The position numbers and the translations under genes were made by a program. The notes under the pieces are model-generated. The model saw only the letters and a list, made by a program, of their open reading frames with translations, ran no database searches and had not been told where the DNA came from. Shown in pieces: positions 1-6,968 of a stretch of DNA of 64,000 nucleotides. This DNA comes from GCA-002793235 sp965267355 (GTDB taxonomy: Bacteria > Bacteroidota > Bacteroidia > Flavobacteriales_E > Vicingaceae): assembly GCA_965267355.1 (NCBI GenBank), contig OZ253956.1:2046001-2110000 (forward strand), given 5' to 3'. Each line of letters begins with the position of its first letter. Within the stretch, counting starts at the first letter, position 1.

Positions 1-2
1 TG

Positions 3-176
3 AATCAAGAAATAGAGGAGGAGCAATATTTACAAACTATTTCAGACTTAGTTCAACGAAAAAAAGAATTGATTGATGAAGAAGATGATTTTAAGTTGAG
101 AGATAAACTCTATCGGTTTATGCTAAGTAGAGGTTTTGAATCAGATTTGGTGGTAAAAGTGCTTAATCTATTTTAA
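3..176 (+). CDS. recX: RecX-like regulatory protein, C-terminal fragment
   Basis: The open frame enters from the left edge and ends at TAA 174-176, giving 57 residues. The peptide is helical and charged, with an RDKLYRFMLSRGFESDL segment near its end. That matches the last three-helix repeat of RecX, the modulator that binds RecA filaments. Most of the protein lies outside the window. The stop overlaps by 14 bases the 3' end of the convergent membrane-protein gene. The family call rests only on this C-terminal repeat. Confidence 0.7.
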   Translation, partial: NQEIEEEQYLQTISDLVQRKKELIDEEDDFKLRDKLYRFMLSRGFESDLVVKVLNLF

Positions 177-741
177 CAAACTCACGATTTTTAATCACTT
201 TAAGGCCAAAAAGTCCATCAGCCAAAGTAATTCGGTAAAATATTTTGTCAGAAAAACCAATAAACTCTACATCATCAATAGTGATGATTTTCGGTTCATC
301 AGCATGAGCATTATTTTCTAAAATAATGAGATGCTCTAGTGAGTTTCCAGAACCTTGAGTATAAACCAGTTCTATTTTGTGATCTACTGTTGTTTCGTTA
401 GAGGTAATGGTATAGTTTAAAACTAAAAATAGTGCAGTAAGAAATGGAGCTAACCCCAAAATGTTAAAGATAATTACCTCGTATTTTATAAAATCAAACC
501 ATTTGCGATAAAATTTTAATGGAATTAAAAACCCAGTAACAGCAGCAGCTCCAATAATTTTAGATAGATCGTAAAAATCGATAAGTATTAAGTGGTAAAT
601 ACCCAAAATAGTTCCACAACCCAAAAAGAAAGTAATAATGGCAATAGCCATGGTAAAATGACTTCTATCTTCTTTTGTTTGGTACTTTTCATCCAACGTT
701 TGGGATGAGTTTTTATCTTTTTTTATGAGGTTATTGCTCAA
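163..741 (-). CDS. Hypothetical three-helix membrane protein
   Basis: 192 residues with a charged N-terminus rich in Lys and Asp. Three hydrophobic segments lie at about residues 30-50, 58-75 and 88-110, followed by a roughly 80-residue soluble C-terminal domain with beta-type alternation. I do not recognise a family. Its ATG overlaps the stop of the upstream metallo-hydrolase by four bases (ATGA), so the two are probably translationally coupled. Its 3' end overlaps recX convergently by 14 bases. Function unknown. Confidence 0.75.
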   Translation of the reverse strand: MSNNLIKKDKNSSQTLDEKYQTKEDRSHFTMAIAIITFFLGCGTILGIYHLILIDFYDLSKIIGAAAVTGFLIPLKFYRKWFDFIKYEVIIFNILGLAPFLTALFLVLNYTITSNETTVDHKIELVYTQGSGNSLEHLIILENNAHADEPKIITIDDVEFIGFSDKIFYRITLADGLFGLKVIKNREFVKID

Positions 742-1376
742 ACTAAAAATGGATTGTTGTCCTTCTCAAAGCCAATGGTGGTTGCAGGACCATGGCCAGT
801 ATAAACTTTAAAATCTTCGTCTAAAGTTAATAATTTAGTTTTGATACTATTAATTAAAGTTTCATAATCACCACCTGGTAAGTCTGTTCTGCCAATGCTT
901 CCCATAAACAAAACATCTCCATTAATGATGAATTTTTCTTTGCGGGCAACAAAAACAATATGACCAGCAGAATGACCAGGAGTAAATAATACATCCAACT
1001 CTGAATTACCAAACTTTACTTTGTCACCTTCTTTTAATAAAACACTTGGTTCAGGAGATTTTTCAATATGAAACCCATACAAATGTCCATACTCAGGTGT
1101 AGCATGTAAGGTGGGTAAATCTTTTTCATGCATTTCTAAACCAATATTATATTTATTAGCAACGTAGCTATTGCCCAGTACGTGGTCGATATGGCAATGT
1201 GTGTTTAACAATTTAACAGGTTTTAAATCATGCTTAGCAATATATTGAGCAAGTTCTGTTTGTTCTTCATTACTGTAACAACCTGGGTCTATAATTACAC
1301 ATTCTTTAGTTTCATCATACAAAATGTAGGTGTTTTCCTGAAACCCGTTAAAAGTAAAATAGTGTACCTGAATCAT
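738..1376 (-). CDS. MBL-fold metallo-hydrolase, glyoxalase II-like
   Basis: 212 residues of the metallo-beta-lactamase fold. The metal-binding motif THCHIDH gives H60, H62, D64 and H65. Further ligands are H135 in TPGHSAGH, D154 in NGDVLF and H195 in TGHGPA. This set binds two metals in the hydroxyacylglutathione hydrolase/persulfide dioxygenase-like group. The C-terminal substrate domain of true GloB is very short here, so the substrate is uncertain; thioester or glutathione-adduct hydrolysis is inferred. The start at 1376 overlaps the promoter of the divergent outer-membrane gene, and the stop overlaps the next gene by four bases. Confidence 0.9.
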   Translation of the reverse strand: MIQVHYFTFNGFQENTYILYDETKECVIIDPGCYSNEEQTELAQYIAKHDLKPVKLLNTHCHIDHVLGNSYVANKYNIGLEMHEKDLPTLHATPEYGHLYGFHIEKSPEPSVLLKEGDKVKFGNSELDVLFTPGHSAGHIVFVARKEKFIINGDVLFMGSIGRTDLPGGDYETLINSIKTKLLTLDEDFKVYTGHGPATTIGFEKDNNPFLV

Positions 1377-1403
1377 TGATTTACCGTTTATAGATTACTT
1401 TTG
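1375..1403 (+). promoter_or_regulatory. Bacteroidota-type promoter for the 1502 gene
   Basis: A -7 box TACTTTTG lies at 1396-1403, a full match to TAnnTTTG. A TTG lies at 1375-1377, 18 bases upstream, as a plausible -33 element. Transcription would begin near 1409, leaving roughly 90 bases before ATG 1502. The element overlaps the first codon of the divergent metallo-hydrolase gene. Confidence 0.6.
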
Positions 1404-1501
1404 TAAAAGTATTTACAATCCTTATAAAATCTTTATTTTTACGCATAAACTTTAATTCATTTTCCATTAAAAATCGGAATCAACATATTGTAATTGTTTT
1501 A

Positions 1502-4500
1502 ATGCTGTTGGTTAGTGTTTTTTCGTTAAAAAATGCGGATGCACAATTTTATAACGGAACACAAACTGGTTTTGGCAAAAATCGTGTTCAGTACGATTAT
1601 TTTGAATGGAAATATTACCGTTTTCCTCAGTACGAAACTTATTTTTATACTGGAGGGAAAGAATTGGCAGTTTATACTGCAAAAGTTGCTAAAGAATACA
1701 TTACAGAACAAGAAGCCTTTTTTGAGTATGATTTAAAAGACAGAATTCAGTTTATTATTTACAACAAACAATCGCACTTTAAGCAAAGCAATGTTGGTTT
1801 AAATCTGGAAGGAGGAGAAGTAGGGGGGATAACCAATATTATGGGGTCTAAAGTTTTTATCTATTTTGATGGAGATCATGCTGAGTTTAGCAGGCAAATA
1901 AAAGAAGGTATCGCCCAAATTATGATTAATCAGCAGGTGTATGGTGCCAGCTGGACTCAAGTGTTAAAAAACTCTAGTTTGTTAACCTTGCCACAGTGGT
2001 ACCACAGAGGGTTAACTTCATACATGGCTGATCCCTGGAATGCTGAGGTAGAAAGTAGTGTAAGAGATGGAATGGCATCGGGTAAGTATAAAAAGTTTAA
2101 TAGACTTACTGAAAGGGAAGCAATAATAGCTGGGCATTCTATGTGGGCATACATTGTGAATACATATGGAGAGGCTGTAATTCCTAATATTCTGTACATG
2201 ACCAGAGTTACCCAAAGTATAGAAAGGGGTTTTTTGTATGTGTTGGGGATCTCTATGAAAAGTTTGACCAAAGAGTGGTTAGAGTATTATACCAAGGAGT
2301 ATGAAAACATGCCTCCATCATCGGAAGAAGAGTATTTAAAAAAGCAAATCTTTAAGGTTAAAAAACGCAGAGATTACCTGCAATTTAAGATGAGTCCTGA
2401 TGGGAATAACTTTGCCTATGTTACCAATCAGCTAGGGCAGTATAAAATTTACATTTATTATAAGGATGCTGATAAGAAATACAAAATATACAAAAAGGAA
2501 TACAAGTTAGACCGAATTAATGATTATTCATACCCTGTTTTAGAATGGCATCCTTCAAGTGAAATATTAGCTTTTGTTACCGAGGAGAAAGGGTTGTTGG
2601 CTATGCACTATTTTGATATTAATACTGGTGGTATTCAGGTAAAGAATCTTTTTAACCTCGAAAAAGTTACTGCTATGGATTACTCTGATAGTGGTAAAGA
2701 AATGGTGTTTAGCGGAGTACATAAAGGTCAATCAGATTTGTATTTATATTATACTGGTCCTAACTCACATAAAAAGCTAACCAACGATAAGTTTGATGAT
2801 TTAGAGCCTAGATTTATTGAAAACTCAACCAAAATAGTTTTTACTTCTAATCGAACTACAGATTCATTAGGCTATCAGCCAACAGATATTGAATTATTAT
2901 CCAATCAAAAAGATGTTTGGATATTAGATTATCAGGCAGAAGAACCTTTTTTAACTAAGGTAACCGAAACACCTACTGTTTCTGAGAGCCAACCATTTGG
3001 TATTGATACCATGCTATACTTTTTGGGAGAACAAGATCAAATTACAACCCGGTTGAGTGCTGTGAAGGATAGTTTTATTACACATATTGATACATCTATT
3101 CACTATCACCATTTTTACGATGTAAAACCTGCTATTCAGTTTTATAATAGAAGCATTAGAGAACACAACATTATCCAATCCGGGCAATATACCGAAGTAT
3201 TAACTGATGATTACAAATATTACTTATTGTTAAGAGATTTGAGTGAAAAGCCTATAGATAAAACAGTAAGCACAACCCCAACAAAGGATACATTAGAACC
3301 GCAACCAGTCAAAAATATTGCAGTTCCTAATACGGCTACCGTATTAAAAGCAGTTAACATTAAAAAGAAACCAGAAGATGAAGAGAATCTGATAGATATT
3401 TCTGATTATATTTTTGAGAAAGACAAAGAGAAAATTCAGAAAAATGTAATTGTAGTAGGAGAGGGAGATAATAAAAAAGATAGTATCATTGAGTTGTTTA
3501 AATTGCCTAATCAGCGAAATTACAATTACTCCTTTTTTAATGATAACTCAGGTGTAAAGTTTAGCAACAACTTTGTAAATGGAGAATATCAACAATTTAC
3601 TGGAGGACCATATACAAGCCCTGGTATGGGAGCCATTATCAAATTTGGAACGCTAGATTTATTTGAAGATTACAAAATTTTTGGTGGCGTAAGGTTGTCA
3701 GGAAATACACGAGAGTACTTTATGACTTATCAGAATTTAGTTGCTCGTACCGATAAAGAATATACCATTTCTAGAACTACTTACAATACATTAAATGGAG
3801 ATGTTGCGCTTGGTTTTTCTACCAATACACTCAAGTATTCCATAAAATACCCTTTTAATGAGGTGGCTAGTATTCGAGTAACCTTATCCGGTAGAAACGA
3901 TCAGGTTGTGTTTAAATCAACTAACGATTTGTTTTTGGAACAGCCTAACTTTAATGAGTTTAGAGCCATTGGTAAAATAGCTTTTGTGTTTGATAACTCT
4001 CGTCCTAAAATGACCAATATTTATTACGGTACCAAGTTTAAAATATTTGGAGAGTATTATCAGGAAGTAGGCGATGGTTCTTTTATTTCTACCAATCAAA
4101 AAATAGATGCAAGTGGAGATGTAAAAGGAATGGGTAATGGAGAAAACGGAAACATGCAGGTGGTTGGATTAGATTTTAGGCATTCATTAAAAATTAGCAG
4201 AGAAATAGTGTGGGTAAACCGTTTGGCTTCCAGTGCATCATTTGGGTATGAAAAACTGATTTACTATTTAGGTAGTTTGGATGAATGGATTCCACTTGGA
4301 GGACAACAGCAGTTCATTAATCAAGAAGACATAGACTTTAGTCAGAATTACCGTTTCCATGCCTTGGCAGCTAATATGAGAGGTTTTCCTCAAAATATCC
4401 GTAGAGGAACCAATTTTGCAGTAATCAATAGTGAGTTGAGGTTTCCGGTATTTAAGTACTTTATTCGTAGACCAATACGTTCTAAATTTGTTAGAAATTT

Positions 4501-4771
4501 CCAGGTAGTTGGATTTACAGATGTGGGGTCAGCTTGGAGTGGTCTAGATCCATGGGGTAAACAAAACTCAGTTGACAAGCGTGTAATTGAAGATGGGCCT
4601 ATTAAGATAACTGTTTTCCGAGATATCAACCCAATAGTGGCAGGCTATGGTTTTGGTTTCAGAACAACCGTGCTAGGGTATTTCTTACGTTTAGATTGGG
4701 CTTGGGGTATCGAAGATGGTTATCAAAAAGACCAGGCACAGTTTTATTTATCGTTAAGTTTAGATATTTAA
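1502..4771 (+). CDS. Outer-membrane protein: degenerate peptidase, TolB-like propeller, Omp85-like barrel
   Basis: 1089 residues with three parts. Residues about 20-275 resemble a gluzincin (MA clan) peptidase. The usual HExxH helix reads RQIKEGIAQIM and the downstream Glu motif reads WYHRGLTSYMA, so the zinc ligands are gone. Residues about 290-560 carry TolB/WD40-like beta-propeller repeats such as LQFKMSPDGNNFAYVT. After a charged linker, residues about 660-1089 look like a surface-antigen (Omp85/BamA-type) barrel, with the GFP..RRGTN and VVGFTDVGSAW elements. It is probably an outer-membrane protein with a periplasmic or surface head. The signal peptide is short from this ATG, and the hydrophobic stretch continues upstream, so an earlier non-ATG start is possible. 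The start of the next gene lies 3 bases after the stop. Confidence 0.85.
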   Translation: MLLVSVFSLKNADAQFYNGTQTGFGKNRVQYDYFEWKYYRFPQYETYFYTGGKELAVYTAKVAKEYITEQEAFFEYDLKDRIQFIIYNKQSHFKQSNVGLNLEGGEVGGITNIMGSKVFIYFDGDHAEFSRQIKEGIAQIMINQQVYGASWTQVLKNSSLLTLPQWYHRGLTSYMADPWNAEVESSVRDGMASGKYKKFNRLTEREAIIAGHSMWAYIVNTYGEAVIPNILYMTRVTQSIERGFLYVLGISMKSLTKEWLEYYTKEYENMPPSSEEEYLKKQIFKVKKRRDYLQFKMSPDGNNFAYVTNQLGQYKIYIYYKDADKKYKIYKKEYKLDRINDYSYPVLEWHPSSEILAFVTEEKGLLAMHYFDINTGGIQVKNLFNLEKVTAMDYSDSGKEMVFSGVHKGQSDLYLYYTGPNSHKKLTNDKFDDLEPRFIENSTKIVFTSNRTTDSLGYQPTDIELLSNQKDVWILDYQAEEPFLTKVTETPTVSESQPFGIDTMLYFLGEQDQITTRLSAVKDSFITHIDTSIHYHHFYDVKPAIQFYNRSIREHNIIQSGQYTEVLTDDYKYYLLLRDLSEKPIDKTVSTTPTKDTLEPQPVKNIAVPNTATVLKAVNIKKKPEDEENLIDISDYIFEKDKEKIQKNVIVVGEGDNKKDSIIELFKLPNQRNYNYSFFNDNSGVKFSNNFVNGEYQQFTGGPYTSPGMGAIIKFGTLDLFEDYKIFGGVRLSGNTREYFMTYQNLVARTDKEYTISRTTYNTLNGDVALGFSTNTLKYSIKYPFNEVASIRVTLSGRNDQVVFKSTNDLFLEQPNFNEFRAIGKIAFVFDNSRPKMTNIYYGTKFKIFGEYYQEVGDGSFISTNQKIDASGDVKGMGNGENGNMQVVGLDFRHSLKISREIVWVNRLASSASFGYEKLIYYLGSLDEWIPLGGQQQFINQEDIDFSQNYRFHALAANMRGFPQNIRRGTNFAVINSELRFPVFKYFIRRPIRSKFVRNFQVVGFTDVGSAWSGLDPWGKQNSVDKRVIEDGPIKITVFRDINPIVAGYGFGFRTTVLGYFLRLDWAWGIEDGYQKDQAQFYLSLSLDI

Positions 4772-4774
4772 TAT

Positions 4775-5149
4775 ATGAGCATATCAACATTAGTAATATT
4801 AGTTTTAATAGGAGTTGGTGCAGGAATGGTTAGTGGTATGATTGGAGTAGGTGGAGGGATAATTATTGTTCCGGCATTGGTTTATGGATTAGGGTTAAGT
4901 CAATTTGGTGCACAAGGTACTAGTTTGGCTGCCATGTTGCCTCCAATTGGAATTTTAGCCGCGTACAATTACTATAGAGCTGATGCTTTAAACTGGAAAT
5001 ATGCAGCTGTAATTGCTGTTGCTTTTGTAATTGGTGGTTATTTTGGTTCACGATTAACCATAGGTTTTATAAGTGAAGCAATGCTTAAAAAGATATTTGG
5101 CGGATTAATGTTGTTGGGAGCGGTTAAATTGATTTTCTTTTCTAAGTAA
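4775..5149 (+). CDS. Half-size TauE/SafE-family permease
   Basis: 124 residues with four hydrophobic helices. The glycine-rich motif GVGAGMVSGMIGVGGGII at the N-terminus is typical of the sulfite exporter TauE/SafE family (DUF81). Full members have two such halves and 7-8 helices; this is one half and would have to dimerise. It follows the outer-membrane gene after 3 bases, so it is probably co-transcribed. Transported substrate unknown. A full-length family member occurs at 23052-23828. Confidence 0.85.
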   Translation: MSISTLVILVLIGVGAGMVSGMIGVGGGIIIVPALVYGLGLSQFGAQGTSLAAMLPPIGILAAYNYYRADALNWKYAAVIAVAFVIGGYFGSRLTIGFISEAMLKKIFGGLMLLGAVKLIFFSK

Positions 5150-5270
5150 CCTGTCTTTCTTGATAGGCAGGAAATGCTGGTTCAGTCAAGCTATCCAGAA
5201 TTATAAAAGGGTATATTTTTTGATTCCTTTCATTTTTTCCATTGATGAAAAAACGAAACAAAAAAATCTA

Positions 5271-5400
5271 GGCATTCAATAATTTCATAACCTGTTCTTT
5301 ACAAAACCTAACTGCGGTTGAGTGATTTCTGAGGCAAGCTCAGAACTTCTCAATCTTACTAAGGTTTCGCTTTGATCAGAACGAGAAATTCTTGAATGCC
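5271..5400. repeat. 130-base nested hairpin element
   Basis: Five collinear helices close on one another. 5271-5286 pairs with 5385-5400 (15 of 16 positions). 5294-5298 pairs with 5378-5382. 5304-5309 pairs with 5362-5367. 5318-5322 pairs with 5349-5353. 5327-5333 pairs with 5339-5345 around a GCAAG loop. About 38 base pairs in 130 bases is far more than expected by chance. It could be a MITE/REP-like repeat or an RNA. Confidence 0.65.
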
Positions 5401-5498
5401 ATTCACTTTCTAACTAAATTCTCAATTTACCAAAGGGTGTGAGGGGAAGAAAGAAAGGCGAGCCAGATACCGGGTTGAAGCTTCTTTTTAGCTTTTTG

Positions 5499-5594
5499 GC
5501 TCTTTTGGGCAATGCAAAAGAGCGTAATACCCTTTTGTGTTATTACTATTCTTTTCCTTAGATGAAAAGAATCACCCCTGAAAGCAAAAGCTTT
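5499..5594. repeat. Chain of four adjacent hairpins
   Basis: Perfect stems follow one another. GCTCTTTTG 5499-5507 pairs with 5515-5523 (9 bp, 7-base loop). GTAATA 5524-5529 pairs with TATTAC 5541-5546. ATTCTTTTC 5548-5556 pairs with GAAAAGAAT 5564-5572 (9 bp, 7-base loop). AAAGC 5581-5585 pairs with GCTTT 5590-5594. They belong to the same gene-free interval as the nested hairpin. Confidence 0.6.
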
Positions 5595-5742
5595 TAGACT
5601 AGAAAGGACAATCGCCAAATCCAATTCGATTTTCACCCACAATGCCAGCGCATTTCCTGGTCCAATCTCATTGCATTTCACTCCGCTTGTCCTAAGCCCA
5701 CCCACAGGTATTTGCTATTAGGAAAAGACCAAGGAAAATAGC

Positions 5743-5750
5743 TATATTTG
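5743..5750 (+). promoter_or_regulatory. -7 box upstream of the M20 amidohydrolase
   Basis: TATATTTG is a full match to TAnnTTTG. Transcription would start near 5755-5757. No well-spaced -33 TTG is visible; the nearest TTTG (5711-5714) is about 28 bases away. The longest reading frame would start inside this box, which argues for a downstream start. Confidence 0.5.
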
Positions 5751-5774
5751 TTAACCTACAAACAACCTGAGAAA

Positions 5775-6965
5775 TTGGAAGAATTAAAGAACATCATCAA
5801 GCAAAAAGCAGCTACTTACAAAGATGAAGTAATAGCCATAAGAAGGCATTTACACCAACATCCTGAATTGTCGTTTAAGGAATACGAAACGAGCAAATAC
5901 GTATGCAGTAAGCTGGATGAGTTTGGAATTGAATACCAAAATGGTATTGTAGAAACAGGAATTGTAGGGCTGATTAAAGGAAACAACCCAGAAAGTAAAA
6001 CCATTGCTTTACGAGCAGATTTAGATGCCCTGCCAATAGTAGAAGAAAATGAGGTGGAGTACAAGAGTGTAAACGAAGGTGTGATGCACGCTTGCGGACA
6101 CGATGTACATACCAGTAGCTTGTTAGGTGCAGCTAAGATATTGAATGAGGTTAAAGACCAATTTGATGGAACAATAAAGCTCATCTTCCAGCCAGGAGAA
6201 GAACGTTTGCCAGGAGGGGCCAGTTTAATGATTAAAGAAGGCGTACTTGAAAACCCTAAACCTAACAGTATAATTGGGCAACACGTTTACCCACAGCTAG
6301 AAGCTGGTAAAGTAGGTTTTAAACCGGGCATGTACATGGCCAGTACCGATGAACTGTTTATGACCGTACACGGTAAAGGAGGTCATGCAGCCTTACCACA
6401 TTTAACGGTAGATCCAGTTTTAATTACAGCGCATATACTAACCGCTTTACAGCAGATAGTAAGCCGTAATAGCCACCCTAAAGCACCAACGGTGTTGAGC
6501 TTTGGTAAAATTATTGGCAATGGAGCGACCAACATAATACCTGATAAAGTAGAACTTGAAGGTACCTTTAGAGCCATGGACGAAGAATGGAGGGCAGAAG
6601 CACATGTGAAAATGAAAAAGCTAGCCGAAAAAATTGCTGATGGAATGGGAGGGAAGTGTGAGTTGGAGATACGTAAAGGTTATCCATTTTTGGTAAACGA
6701 TGAAGAAGTAACCAACCGAGCTAAAAGTGCAGCGATTGATTTTCTTGGCGAAGCTAATGTAATAGATTTAAACTTGCGCATGACCGCTGAAGACTTTGCC
6801 TATTTTAGCCAGGCTGCACCAGCGTGCTTTTACCGATTAGGCATTAAAAACGATGCGCAAGGTATTAATCATGGCTTACATACCAGTAAGTTTAATATTG
6901 ACGAAAACGCCATAGAAACCAGCATAGGATTAATGGCTTGGTTGGCTATGAATGAGTTGAAATAG
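5775..6965 (+). CDS. M20-family amidohydrolase (N-acyl amino acid/hippurate hydrolase type)
   Basis: The protein matches dimetal M20D amidohydrolases that release an acyl group from amides such as N-acetyl or N-benzoyl amino acids. It has the N-terminal IRRHLHQHPELSF motif, RADLDALP, the metal-binding MHACGHDVHT, QPGEER with the catalytic Glu pair, and a bridging GQHVYP. About 396 residues is normal for the family. I place the start at TTG 5775. The next upstream in-frame TTG (5748) lies inside the -7 promoter box, and family members begin close to this point. The restriction gene hsdR starts 3 bases after its stop, so read-through is likely. Confidence 0.85.
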   Translation: MEELKNIIKQKAATYKDEVIAIRRHLHQHPELSFKEYETSKYVCSKLDEFGIEYQNGIVETGIVGLIKGNNPESKTIALRADLDALPIVEENEVEYKSVNEGVMHACGHDVHTSSLLGAAKILNEVKDQFDGTIKLIFQPGEERLPGGASLMIKEGVLENPKPNSIIGQHVYPQLEAGKVGFKPGMYMASTDELFMTVHGKGGHAALPHLTVDPVLITAHILTALQQIVSRNSHPKAPTVLSFGKIIGNGATNIIPDKVELEGTFRAMDEEWRAEAHVKMKKLAEKIADGMGGKCELEIRKGYPFLVNDEEVTNRAKSAAIDFLGEANVIDLNLRMTAEDFAYFSQAAPACFYRLGIKNDAQGINHGLHTSKFNIDENAIETSIGLMAWLAMNELK

Positions 6966-6968
6966 TAA

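Larger units (their letters stand above)
5150..5742. other. Gene-free, highly structured interval
   Basis: No convincing protein gene lies between the permease stop and the amidohydrolase promoter. The interval holds a nested hairpin at 5271-5400 and a chain of hairpins at 5499-5594, listed separately. A 92-codon minus-strand frame at 5427-5705 runs through those hairpins and has no recognisable domain; I consider it fortuitous. Base composition looks less AT-rich than neighbouring intergenic DNA. It may be a dispersed repeat or a structured RNA. Confidence 0.6.

Noticed and set aside
5427..5705. 92-codon minus-strand frame in the structured interval
   Set aside because: It runs across perfect hairpins, has no recognisable domain and no ribosome site; more likely non-coding structure or a degraded repeat.
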